Source: JACDAN01 sp035535195 (GTDB lineage Bacteria; Actinomycetota; Thermoleophilia; Gaiellales; Gaiellaceae). From it: a DNA stretch of 64,000 bases. The translations under genes were made by a program, and so were the position numbers. Shown piece after piece: positions 44,235 through 52,260 of this stretch (position 1 is the stretch's first letter; each line of letters opens with the position of its first letter). Below the pieces are notes generated by a model that was given only the letters and a program-made list of their open reading frames with translations, ran no database searches and was not told the DNA's origin. Location of the stretch: positions 10,295 to 74,294 of the forward strand of contig DATLQK010000040.1 of NCBI GenBank assembly GCA_035535195.1, in the 5' to 3' direction.

Positions 44235-44780
44235 ATGCAACTCCAGGTCAAGGGCAAGAACGTCGAGGTCACGGACTCGATCAGGCAATACGCGGAGGAG
44301 AAGCTCGGCCGGCTCGAACGGCAGCTCGCGGATCCGACGCGCGTCGAGCTCGAGCTCGCGGTCGAGAAGAATCCATCGATCTCTGCGAACCACGTCGCCG
44401 AGGCGACGATCTGGACGAAGGGCCCGGTGCTGCGCGCCCGCGAGGCGAACGTCGACATGAAGGCCTCGATCGACCAGCTCGTCGACAAGCTCGAACGCCA
44501 GGTCAAGCGCTACAAGGAGAAGCGGCGCCGCCGCCGCGGGGGCACGATCGCGGTCGAGGTGGTCCTCCCCGACGACGCGCTCCCGGTCGATGGCGAGCCG
44601 CAGATCCTCAAGACGAAACGCTTCCCCGTGAAGCCCATGAGCCCGGAGGAAGCCGTGCTCCAGCTCGAGCTGGTCGGGCACGACTTCTTCGTGTTTCGAA
44701 ACGGCGAGTCACTCGACGTCAACGTCGTCTACCGGCGGCGGGACGGCTCCTACGGGCTGATCGAGCCTGAGCCGGCGTAA
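44235..44780 (+). CDS. hpf: Ribosome hibernation promoting factor, long form
   Basis: The 181-aa product has the ribosome-binding S30AE domain (MQLQVKGKNVEVTDSIRQYA to about residue 105). A basic linker (KEKRRRRRGG) and a C-terminal dimerisation domain (about 120-175, with KRFPVKPMSPEEAVLQLELVGHDFFVFRN) follow. Long HPF dimerises 70S ribosomes into inactive 100S particles in stationary phase. The ATG at 44235 is preferred because GGGGAGG is 6 nt upstream. A GTG directly before it is equally possible. Confidence 0.95.
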   Translation: MQLQVKGKNVEVTDSIRQYAEEKLGRLERQLADPTRVELELAVEKNPSISANHVAEATIWTKGPVLRAREANVDMKASIDQLVDKLERQVKRYKEKRRRRRGGTIAVEVVLPDDALPVDGEPQILKTKRFPVKPMSPEEAVLQLELVGHDFFVFRNGESLDVNVVYRRRDGSYGLIEPEPA

Positions 44781-44790
44781 GGGGGCTCCC

Positions 44791-45372
44791 CTGCCATTCT
44801 GGCGGCGAGACGACGACGAGCCGGCGCACGAGCGCCTTGCGCGCGAGGCCGGGATCGATCTCGACGCCACCGAACCGTTCGAACAGAACCCGTTTCTGGA
44901 AGCTTTCCCCGAGGCCGGGATTCACGGCCTGCCGCGGCAGCGGCGCTGGGACGCTGTCGCGGGGGCCGAGGCGCCCGACCTCCCAGGCGACCAGGTCGAG
45001 TTCGTGACGCTCCCCGACGGGACGGTTCTCGTCGACGCGGAGCTCCCGGAAGGCGCGCTCACACCGATCGCCGACGCGATCGAGGGCGAGCTCAACCCGC
45101 CTTACCGCGCACACGCCGTTCGGCGCGAGGACGGCGTCTGGGCTGTCGGCGCAAAGACGATCGAGGTCGTGGAGGTGCACGAGGAGATCGACGGCGACAC
45201 CGTCAGCCTCGTGGTCCAGGGCGACGAGCGCACGCTCCTGATCGACGAGCGGCCCGGGTGGAGCGAGGTCGGGACGCTCGAAACCTATGCGCGTGAGCGG
45301 CACACGGACTTCGTACTGCAGGCCGAACGGCTCGACGGGAACCTGTGGTCGGTCCAGGTAAACGCTTTGTGA
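44791..45372 (+). CDS. Conserved hypothetical protein, CTG start
   Basis: The product is 193 aa from CTG 44791 (PFWRRDDDEPAHERLAREAG). No ATG, GTG or TTG lies in frame between the hpf stop (44780) and this point. The next, GTG 45004, would remove 71 residues of clearly coding sequence. GGGGG precedes it by 5 nt. The N-terminus is charged and helical; the rest alternates beta-strands (VEFVTLPDGTVLVDAELPEG, AKTIEVVEVHEEIDGD). I do not recognise a family. It is conserved in position between hpf and secA, suggesting a role linked to one of them. No signal peptide or membrane helix is seen. Confidence 0.75.
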   Translation: MPFWRRDDDEPAHERLAREAGIDLDATEPFEQNPFLEAFPEAGIHGLPRQRRWDAVAGAEAPDLPGDQVEFVTLPDGTVLVDAELPEGALTPIADAIEGELNPPYRAHAVRREDGVWAVGAKTIEVVEVHEEIDGDTVSLVVQGDERTLLIDERPGWSEVGTLETYARERHTDFVLQAERLDGNLWSVQVNAL

Positions 45373-45402
45373 GCCGCTCACGGTCTCGGCGAAAGGCTCC
45401 GA

Positions 45403-45408
45403 TACCCT
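45403..45408 (+). promoter_or_regulatory. Candidate -10 box for secA
   Basis: TACCCT lies 6 nt upstream of the secA GTG at 45415, and no Shine-Dalgarno sequence is present between them. This fits a leaderless secA transcript. Confidence 0.4.
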
Positions 45409-45414
45409 AGTCCT

Positions 45415-48090
45415 GTGTCGACGCAGCTAGGCAGCTTCGAGAAGTTTCTCCGTGTCGGTGAGGGCCGGCGGCTCAAGCGCCTGAAGAACCAGGCGGAGTA
45501 CATCGGGACGCTCGAGCCCGAGTTCGAGGCCCTTTCGGACGAGGAGCTCGCCGGCAAGACAGCCGAGTTCCGCCAGCGGATTGAGAACGGCGAGACACTG
45601 GAGGACCTGCTCTTCGAGGCCTACGCCGCAGTCCGTGAGGCGTTCAAGCGGGCAATGGGCGTCCGGCTCTTCGACGTCCAGCTGATGGGCGGCATCGCTC
45701 TCCACGAGGGCGACATCGCCGAGATGCGCACCGGTGAAGGAAAGACCTTCGTCGCCGTGCAGCCGCTCTACCTGAACGCGCTCTCAGGCGAGAACGTCCA
45801 TCTCGTCACGGTCAACGACTACCTCGCCAAGCGCGACCCCGAGTGGACGAAGCCCGTCTGGGACGCCCTCGGGATGAAGGTCGGCTACGTCCAGAACATG
45901 ATGCCGTTTGCCGAGCGCACAGCCGCCTACGCGGCGGACGTCACCTACGGCACGAACTCCGAGTTCGGTTTCGACTACCTGCGTGACAACATGGCCGTCG
46001 GCCTCGACGGGGTCGTCCAGCGCGGATACACGTACGCGATCGTGGACGAGGTCGACTCGATCCTGATCGACGAAGCGCGGACGCCGCTAATCATCTCCGG
46101 CGAGCCCGAGGTCGCGGCGCAGACCTACTACGACTTCGCGCGCGTCGTGAAGACGCTCGACGGCATCCAGAGCAAAGGTGCGTCGAAGGGTGTCGACGAG
46201 ACGGAGCTGTCCGGCGCCGATTACACGTTCGACGAGAAGCACAAGACCGTCTCCCCCGGGCAAATGGCGATCGACAAGGTCGAGGCGATGCTCGGGATCG
46301 ACAACCTCTACGACCCGCGGAACGTCCAGCTCGTCAACCATCTGACGCAGGCGCTCAAGGCGCAGGCGCTGTACCAGCGCGACGTCGACTACGTGATCCA
46401 GGACGGCGAGGTCAAGATCGTCGACGAGTTCACCGGGCGGATCATGGAGGGTCGCCGCTGGTCGGAGGGACTTCACCAGGCGATCGAGGCCAAGGAGGGC
46501 GTGCGGATCCAGGAGGAGAACGTCACGCTCGCGACGATCACGCTCCAGAACTACTTCCGCCTCTACGACAAGCTTGCCGGCATGACGGGCACCGCGAAGA
46601 CCGAGGAGAAGGAGTTCGTCGAGATCTACGGCCTCAACGTGGTCGAGATCCCGACCAACGTTCCGATCGCGCGTGACGACCAAAACGACCTGATCTTCAA
46701 GACGAAGGAAGCGAAGTTCGACGCCGTGATCGAGGACATCGTCGAACGCCACGAGGCGGGCCAGCCCGTTCTCGTTGGCACGATCGACGTCGAGACCTCC
46801 GAGTTCCTGTCGCAGCTGCTGCAGCGGCGCGGGATCCCGCACAGCGTCCTGAACGCGAAGCAGCACGAGCGCGAGGCGGAGATCATCAAGGACGCGGGCC
46901 AGGTCGGCTCGGTCACGATCTCGACGAACATGGCCGGTCGAGGCGTCGACATCAAGCTCGACGAGGGTGTGCGCGAGCTCGGCGGCCTCTACGTCCTCGG
47001 CACCGAGCGCCACGAGGCACGCCGGATCGACAACCAGCTCCGCGGCCGCTCCGGCCGCCAGGGCGACCCCGGCGAGTCGCGCTACTACCTGTCGGGCCAG
47101 GACCAGGTCGTCCGCCTGTTCGCCGGGGACCGGATCTACAACATCATGGAGCGCTTCAAGCTCCCGGACGACCAGCCCATGGAGGCCTCGATCCTCTCGA
47201 AGCAGATCGAGAACGCCCAGAAGAAGGTCGAGGAGCAGAACTTCGTGATGCGGAAGAACGTCCTCAAGTACGACGACGTGCTCAACACGCAGCGCGAGGT
47301 GATCTACGGCCAGCGCCGCCGCGTGCTCGAGGGTGACGATCTCTCCGGCGACGTCCAGCAGTGGATCGACGAGGTCGTTCAGGCGATCGTGCTCGAGTAC
47401 ACGAGCGAGGAGTTCACCGAGGAGTGGGACCTCGATGCACTCGTCGAGGCCGTGAACACCACCTTCGGGACCGACGTCACCGTCGAGGAGCTCCGGGAGG
47501 ACCTGCCGGAGCTGTCGCGCGAGGCGCTCGTCGACGACTTCCGCGAGACGGCGCAGGAGGAGTACCGCGACCGGACGGAGTCATGGGGCGACGAGATCGC
47601 GCGGCAGGTCGAGCGGTACGTGATCCTGCAGGTGGTCGACCAGCGCTGGCGGGAGCACCTCGAGTCGATGGACTACCTCCGCGAGGGCGTCCACCTGCGC
47701 GCGATGGCGCAGAAGGACCCGCTCGTCGAGTACCGCGCCGAGGGGCACCTGATGTTCGAGCAGCTGAGTCGCGAGATCCGCGAGGAGGTCGTGTCGCTGC
47801 TCTTCCACGCCGAGGTGACGCCGAGCGACGTGGAGGACCTCACCGACGAGATGGGCGTCGACGGCAACGGCGCCTACGCGTACGAGCACGAGTCGGTCGC
47901 CGGGTCGGAGGCGATCGCGGCCGCAGGGGCGACGGCACTGGCCGGCGCGCAGGCCGGAGTCGTCGGCGGCGGCGCTACGACCGTCGCGACGCAGCAGCCG
48001 AAGATCGCCTCCGAGTGGGACAAGGTCGGCCGGAACGACCCGTGCCCGTGCGGCTCGGGCAAGAAGTACAAGAAGTGCCACGGCGCCTGA
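45415..48090 (+). CDS. secA: Protein translocase ATPase SecA
   Basis: The 891-aa motor pushes unfolded preproteins through SecYEG. Walker A is MRTGEGKTF (near residue 105). The DEAD-like box is VDEVDSILIDEARTPL. The arginine-finger region GRSGRQGDPGES and helical scaffold MRKNVLKYDDVLN are intact. The C-terminus carries a complete zinc motif CPCGSGKKYKKCHG, which binds SecB or ribosome in other species, after an Ala/Gly-rich linker. The length is normal for SecA1. The GTG at 45415 keeps the short family N-terminus (GSFEKFLRVGEGRRL). Confidence 0.98.
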   Translation: MSTQLGSFEKFLRVGEGRRLKRLKNQAEYIGTLEPEFEALSDEELAGKTAEFRQRIENGETLEDLLFEAYAAVREAFKRAMGVRLFDVQLMGGIALHEGDIAEMRTGEGKTFVAVQPLYLNALSGENVHLVTVNDYLAKRDPEWTKPVWDALGMKVGYVQNMMPFAERTAAYAADVTYGTNSEFGFDYLRDNMAVGLDGVVQRGYTYAIVDEVDSILIDEARTPLIISGEPEVAAQTYYDFARVVKTLDGIQSKGASKGVDETELSGADYTFDEKHKTVSPGQMAIDKVEAMLGIDNLYDPRNVQLVNHLTQALKAQALYQRDVDYVIQDGEVKIVDEFTGRIMEGRRWSEGLHQAIEAKEGVRIQEENVTLATITLQNYFRLYDKLAGMTGTAKTEEKEFVEIYGLNVVEIPTNVPIARDDQNDLIFKTKEAKFDAVIEDIVERHEAGQPVLVGTIDVETSEFLSQLLQRRGIPHSVLNAKQHEREAEIIKDAGQVGSVTISTNMAGRGVDIKLDEGVRELGGLYVLGTERHEARRIDNQLRGRSGRQGDPGESRYYLSGQDQVVRLFAGDRIYNIMERFKLPDDQPMEASILSKQIENAQKKVEEQNFVMRKNVLKYDDVLNTQREVIYGQRRRVLEGDDLSGDVQQWIDEVVQAIVLEYTSEEFTEEWDLDALVEAVNTTFGTDVTVEELREDLPELSREALVDDFRETAQEEYRDRTESWGDEIARQVERYVILQVVDQRWREHLESMDYLREGVHLRAMAQKDPLVEYRAEGHLMFEQLSREIREEVVSLLFHAEVTPSDVEDLTDEMGVDGNGAYAYEHESVAGSEAIAAAGATALAGAQAGVVGGGATTVATQQPKIASEWDKVGRNDPCPCGSGKKYKKCHGA

Positions 48091-48127
48091 CGCGCCGTCC
48101 GCCTCGCCAACCCTCGTTTGCACACGC

Positions 48128-48143
48128 GCGGGCGCGCGCCCGC
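48128..48143 (+). terminator. Hairpin after secA
   Basis: GCGGGC-GCGC-GCCCGC is self-complementary and lies 37 nt after the secA stop, in an 82-nt gap. It is very stable but has no T tract. It is the only secondary structure seen between secA and the next gene. Confidence 0.45.
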
Positions 48144-48172
48144 CGGGATGGCTGGCACGGCAAGATCCCTCG

Positions 48173-48925
48173 ATGCGCGTCGTGCTGATCACCTGGGCGA
48201 ATGACGTCGAGGACAAGGTCACGAGCATCCGCGGGCTCGCCGACGAGGTCGAGACTGCAGCGCCCAAGGGGCCGCCGGAGCTGAAGGCGCTCGGCGCCGA
48301 CCCGCCGGACGCAGTCGTGATCGACCTCGACAGTCGACCGAGCGAGGGGCTCGTGATCGGGATCTACCTGCGCCGCCAGCCCGCGACGCGCCACGTCCCG
48401 CAGGTCTTCGCCGGCGGCAAGCCGGACGAGGTCGACCGGGTCCGCGCGATCCTCTCCGACGCCCGCTACACGGATTGGGACGCCGTCGCGACCCAGCTCC
48501 GGACGGCGATCGAGCGGCCGCCGGACGACCCGATCGTCCCCGACACGATGGCGCCCTACGCCGGTGTGCCGCTCGAGCAGAAGCTCGGCGTAACCGGCAG
48601 CGCGAGGGTCCGCCTGATCTCAGCGCCGAAGGGGTTCGCGCAGCAGATCGGCGTGCCGCGCCAGACGGACGGGCCGGCCGAGCTCGTGATCCTTTTCGTC
48701 CGCTCGCCCGAGGACCTGGAGCGCGAGCTCGAGCCGGCGCTCGACTCGGTGGCAGAGAGCGGCAGCATCTGGATCGCCTGGCCGAAGGGCGGCAAGACCG
48801 AGCGGGGCGACCTCACACAGCCCGTCGTCCAGCAGCGGGGGCTGGACGAGGGATGGGTCGACTACAAGGTCGCGTCGTTCGACGAGACCTGGTCGGGGCT
48901 CCGCTTCAAGGCGAGGAGCGAGTGA
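48173..48925 (+). CDS. DUF3052 protein with receiver-like N-terminal domain
   Basis: The product is 250 aa. Residues about 1-115 look like a degenerate response-regulator receiver fold (MRVVLITWAND, then PPDAVVIDLDSRPSEGL, then HVPQVFAGG), with an Asp in the phospho-acceptor strand. Residues about 120-248 are DUF3052 (YAGVPLEQKLGVTGSARVRL, ELVILFVRSPEDLE, GSIWIAWPKGG, DYKVASFDETWSGLRF), a small domain of unknown function usually found alone in actinobacteria. The fusion is the notable point. The stop shares one base with the ATG of the secreted protein gene that follows. Confidence 0.75.
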   Translation: MRVVLITWANDVEDKVTSIRGLADEVETAAPKGPPELKALGADPPDAVVIDLDSRPSEGLVIGIYLRRQPATRHVPQVFAGGKPDEVDRVRAILSDARYTDWDAVATQLRTAIERPPDDPIVPDTMAPYAGVPLEQKLGVTGSARVRLISAPKGFAQQIGVPRQTDGPAELVILFVRSPEDLERELEPALDSVAESGSIWIAWPKGGKTERGDLTQPVVQQRGLDEGWVDYKVASFDETWSGLRFKARSE

Positions 48926-49407
48926 TGCGGCTCGCCCTCTCCGCCATCGTTCTCGCCGCGGTCGCCGCCGCCACGGCGGTGGCCCAGCCGATCCCCAAGA
49001 GCTCGCGGGTCGGGTGCGACCTGTCGATCGGCGCCCGCGACGAGCCGAGCCCGGATGCGCGCATCGTGGCCGACCGCATCGCCCTGCCTCGAGCCCGCTA
49101 CCCGCACATGCTGGCAAGAACGCGCAGCCCCGTCTTTCGCTTCTCCGCGAAGTGGGGAGCTGAGCTTCGCGGTGGCACGGGCCAGCGGGTCACCGTCAGC
49201 GTTGCGAGACCTTGGCGGCGCCACGCAAAGATCGGCTGGGGGAACGGCACCGCCACGAGCGTCACGTTCCTCCCGTGCACCTCCCGCTCGCCCTGGATCG
49301 CCTACGCCGGCGGTTTCGAGCTCCGGAAGCGAGGCTGCGTCCCGTTCGACGTCCGCGTTGCCGGGCGGACCCGCCGGATCCGCATCGGCTTCGGACGAAG
49401 CTGCTAG
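48925..49407 (+). CDS. Secreted protein of unknown function
   Basis: The product is 160 aa. A short signal peptide (MRLALSAIVLAAVAAATAVA, likely cut after AVA) precedes a mature region of about 140 residues with four cysteines (GCDLS, LPCTS, GCVPF, terminal SC). These could form two disulphides outside the cell. The family is not recognised. The ATG at 48925 overlaps the DUF3052 stop; a GTG at 48922 would add one residue. The next gene, prfB, starts 12 nt later. Confidence 0.7.
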   Translation: MRLALSAIVLAAVAAATAVAQPIPKSSRVGCDLSIGARDEPSPDARIVADRIALPRARYPHMLARTRSPVFRFSAKWGAELRGGTGQRVTVSVARPWRRHAKIGWGNGTATSVTFLPCTSRSPWIAYAGGFELRKRGCVPFDVRVAGRTRRIRIGFGRSC

Positions 49408-49419
49408 CTTCGTCGCGCC

Positions 49420-50524
49420 ATGGCCGAGGCCACACAGACCGTCGAGGAGCGCCTGAGGGAAATCGGGGCCCAGCTCGCCTGGGTCCGTGATTACCTTTGA
49501 CCCGGACGTCCTGAGGGCCCGCGCCGACGAGCTGGAGTCGGCAATGGGCGAGCCTGGCTTCTGGGACGACCAGGCACGGGCCGCCGAGATCTCAGCCGAG
49601 CACTCGCGGGCGACACGCAAGCTCGAGCGCTACAGCACGCTGACGCGCGATTACGAGGAGGCGCAGGAGCTCCTCGCGCTCGACGGCGACCTGGCCGACG
49701 AACTCGATGAGCACCTCCGGCCGCTCGAGGACGAGCTGGGGCGCCTGCGCGAGGACGCCCTGTTTTCCGGCGAGTACGACGCCGGTGACGCGCTCGTGAC
49801 GATCCACGCCGGGGAGGGCGGGACGGACGCGCAGGACTGGGCGGAGATGCTCGTCCGCATGTACCTCCGGTGGGCCGAGCGTCGCGGCTTCCGCGCCGAG
49901 CTCGTCGAGGCGAGCCCGGGAGAGGAGGCGGGCCTGAAGTCCGCTGCGCTGACGATCGCCGGCGAGAACGCCTACGGCACGCTGAAGGCGGAGCGAGGCG
50001 TCCACCGGCTCGTCCGCCTGTCGGCCTTCGACTCGGCGCACCGGCGGCAGACGTCCTTTGCCCAGGTGATCGTCGCGCCCCTCGTCGGCGAGGAGGCTGA
50101 GGTTGAGATCGCGGACGAGGACATCCGCGTCGACACGTACCGCGCGAGCGGCGCCGGCGGGCAGCACGTGAACAAGACGGACTCCGCGGTCCGGATCACG
50201 CACCTCCCGACGGGCATCGTCGTCCAGTGCCAGAACGAGCGCTCGCAGTCGTCGAACAAGCAGACGGCGCTGCGGATGCTGCGCTCCCGGCTGGCCGAGG
50301 TGGCCGTGGAGCAGCGCGAGGCCGAGCTGGCGCGCGAGCGGGGCGAGGCGCAGAACACGGGCTTCGGCAGCCAGATCCGCAGCTACGTGCTCCACCCGTA
50401 CCAGATGGTGAAGGATCACCGGACCGAGTTCGAGACAGGAAACACGGAGGCCGTCCTGGACGGGGACCTCGACGGCTTCATCCAGGCCTACCTGCTGGCG
50501 AAAGCCGCTGGAACTGTGGCCTAA
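49420..50524 (+). CDS. prfB: Peptide chain release factor 2, expressed by programmed +1 frameshift
   Basis: Translation starts at ATG 49420 (MAEATQTVEERLREIG), reads 26 codons to CTT at 49495-49497 and meets in-frame TGA at 49498-49500. Slipping forward one base gives GAC (49499) and the long frame DPDVLRARADELE to the stop at 50524, for 367 aa in total. The slip site CTTTGAC is identical to that of E. coli prfB. The GGQ loop is SGAGGQHVNKTDSAVR. RF2 reads UGA and UAA, so scarce RF2 favours the shift. ftsEX follows, the usual neighbour. Confidence 0.96.
49495..49501 (+). promoter_or_regulatory. Programmed +1 frameshift site of prfB
   Basis: The CTT-TGA-C heptamer has the in-frame UGA read by the encoded factor. 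Three nt upstream of CTT is GTGAT (49487-49491), which can pair with the AUCAC part of the 16S 3' end. It is in the position where E. coli has its AGGGGG stimulator. Confidence 0.9.
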
Positions 50525-50549
50525 GCGGGGATCTAGCAGGTCTTTTCGC

Positions 50550-50555
50550 TACACT
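50550..50555 (+). promoter_or_regulatory. Candidate -10 box for ftsE
   Basis: TACACT, in the string CTACACTC also seen before ahcY, lies 47 nt before the ftsE start in the 78-nt gap after prfB. No clear -35 box. Confidence 0.3.
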
Positions 50556-50602
50556 CGACCGTCGTTCAGCACCAGGAAGCGCGCCGCGATAGCGCCTGTG
50601 CG

Positions 50603-51388
50603 ATGACCGCAGTGCAAGAGCCCACACTCGTCACTGACCCGCCCGGGAACCTGCTCGAGGAAGACCACTCGCCGAGCGCGGCCGAGGCTGCCGCCGCACG
50701 GGCGATGATCGTCTTCGAGAACGTCCGCAAGATCTACGACCCGAACGTCGTCGCGCTCGAGGACGCCTCGTTTGTGATCGAGAAGGGCGAGTTCGTCTTC
50801 CTCGTCGGCCCCTCGGGCTCGGGGAAGTCGACGATGGTGCGACTGCTGCTGAAGGAGCTCGAGCCGACGACAGGGCGGATCATCGTCGGCGGCCGTGACC
50901 TCGGCCGGCTGCGCCGCTCGAAGGTGCCGATGCTGCGCCGGAACATCGGTTGTGTCTTCCAGGACTTCAAGCTGCTGCCGAACCGGACGACGTCCGAGAA
51001 CGTCGCCTATGCGCTCAAGGTGCAGGGCGAGAGCCGCAACGCGATCAGGCGCAAGGTGCCCGAGGTGCTGAACATGGTCGGGCTCAGCCACAAGACGAAC
51101 TCGTATCCGGATGAGCTCTCCGGCGGTGAGCAGCAGCGCGTCTCGATCGCGCGCGCGTTCGTCAACCACCCGCCGCTCCTCGTCTGCGACGAGCCGACCG
51201 GGAACCTCGACCCTGACACCTCGGTCGGAATCATGCAGCTCCTCTACCGGATCAACCGCTCCGGCACGACGGTCGTGATGGCGACGCACGACCGGGAGAT
51301 GGTCGACAAGATGCGCCGCCGCGTGATCGCGCTGGAGGACGGGCGGATCGCGCGCGACGAGCGTCGTGGGGGCTACACCTCCGAATGA
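50603..51388 (+). CDS. ftsE: Cell division ATP-binding protein FtsE
   Basis: The 261-aa ABC ATPase works with FtsX at the septum to activate peptidoglycan hydrolases. Walker A is GPSGSGKST (near residue 70), signature ELSGGEQQR and Walker B LLVCDEPTGNLD. The conserved start MIVFENVRKIYDPNVVALED is at residue 35 (ATG 50705). The upstream 34 residues (MTAVQEPTLVTDPPGNL and on) are a disordered extension, or translation may really begin at 50705. ftsX overlaps by 4 nt. Confidence 0.95.
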   Translation: MTAVQEPTLVTDPPGNLLEEDHSPSAAEAAAARAMIVFENVRKIYDPNVVALEDASFVIEKGEFVFLVGPSGSGKSTMVRLLLKELEPTTGRIIVGGRDLGRLRRSKVPMLRRNIGCVFQDFKLLPNRTTSENVAYALKVQGESRNAIRRKVPEVLNMVGLSHKTNSYPDELSGGEQQRVSIARAFVNHPPLLVCDEPTGNLDPDTSVGIMQLLYRINRSGTTVVMATHDREMVDKMRRRVIALEDGRIARDERRGGYTSE

Positions 51389-52260
51389 GGTTCAAGATGA
51401 TGCTCTCGGAGGCGGTGCGCTCGATCGGCGCGAACGTCTCCACAACCGTCGCCGCGACGATGACCGTGCTGATCGGGATGTTCCTGCTCGGCCTCTTCAT
51501 CGCCTTTGCGACCTATGCGCGTTCCTGGAGCGACCACGTAAAGGACGAGCTCGTGGTGAAGGTGTTCTTCGACCGCGACGCGACGCCGAAGCAGGTCGAT
51601 GCGGTCCGTTTCAAGCTCGACTCGAACTCGCAGGTCAAAGTCTTCCACTTCATCTCCGCGGAAGAGGCGCTGAAAGTCATGAAGGATCAGCGCCCGGACC
51701 TCTTCGGGACGCCGCTGCCGTACAACCCGCTCGGCCCGTCGTACACGGTCGAGCCGGTGAAGGCGGAGTACACCGAGTCGATCGCGAACACCTTGAAGGA
51801 GGGCGGCTACCCGGCCGGCGTCCACAACGTCACCTTCGGCGAGGAGAAGGCGAAACGCATCCTCAAGGTGGCGAACGTGATCAACTCGATCTTCTTGTTA
51901 GCGGGTCTGATCCTGCTCGCCGCCTCCACGATCCTGATCGCGAACACGATCCGGCTCTCGATCTTCTCGCGACGCCGAGAGATCGAGGTGATGAAGCTGG
52001 TAGGCGCCACCAACTGGTTCGTCCGCGGACCGTTCATGCTCGAGGGCCTGATCTGCGGGCTCGGGGGCTCGATCCTCGCGATCTTCCTGCTCTTCCTGAG
52101 CAAGGAGGTCGCGCTGCCGTCGATCATCCCGCGCCTCGACAGCGGGCCGGGCGTCCAGGCGCTCTCGTTCTGGGCGATCGCGCTGATCCTGATGATGGTC
52201 GGGCTGCTGCTCGGCGCAGCCGGCTCCGGCCTCACGCTGCGGCGTTTCCTGAGGGTGTAG
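51385..52260 (+). CDS. ftsX: Cell division permease-like protein FtsX
   Basis: The 291-aa product has one N-terminal membrane helix (VAATMTVLIGMFLLGLFIAFATY, about 22-44) and an extracellular domain (about 50-165). Three C-terminal helices (about 172-195, 218-245, 262-285) complete the FtsX/MacB-like topology. SIFSRRREIEVMKLVGATNWFVRGPFMLEG is the coupling segment that contacts FtsE. The extracellular loop is expected to bind a hydrolase such as RipC or PcsB; no such gene lies adjacent. It starts at ATG 51385, overlapping ftsE. Confidence 0.94.
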   Translation: MRFKMMLSEAVRSIGANVSTTVAATMTVLIGMFLLGLFIAFATYARSWSDHVKDELVVKVFFDRDATPKQVDAVRFKLDSNSQVKVFHFISAEEALKVMKDQRPDLFGTPLPYNPLGPSYTVEPVKAEYTESIANTLKEGGYPAGVHNVTFGEEKAKRILKVANVINSIFLLAGLILLAASTILIANTIRLSIFSRRREIEVMKLVGATNWFVRGPFMLEGLICGLGGSILAIFLLFLSKEVALPSIIPRLDSGPGVQALSFWAIALILMMVGLLLGAAGSGLTLRRFLRV

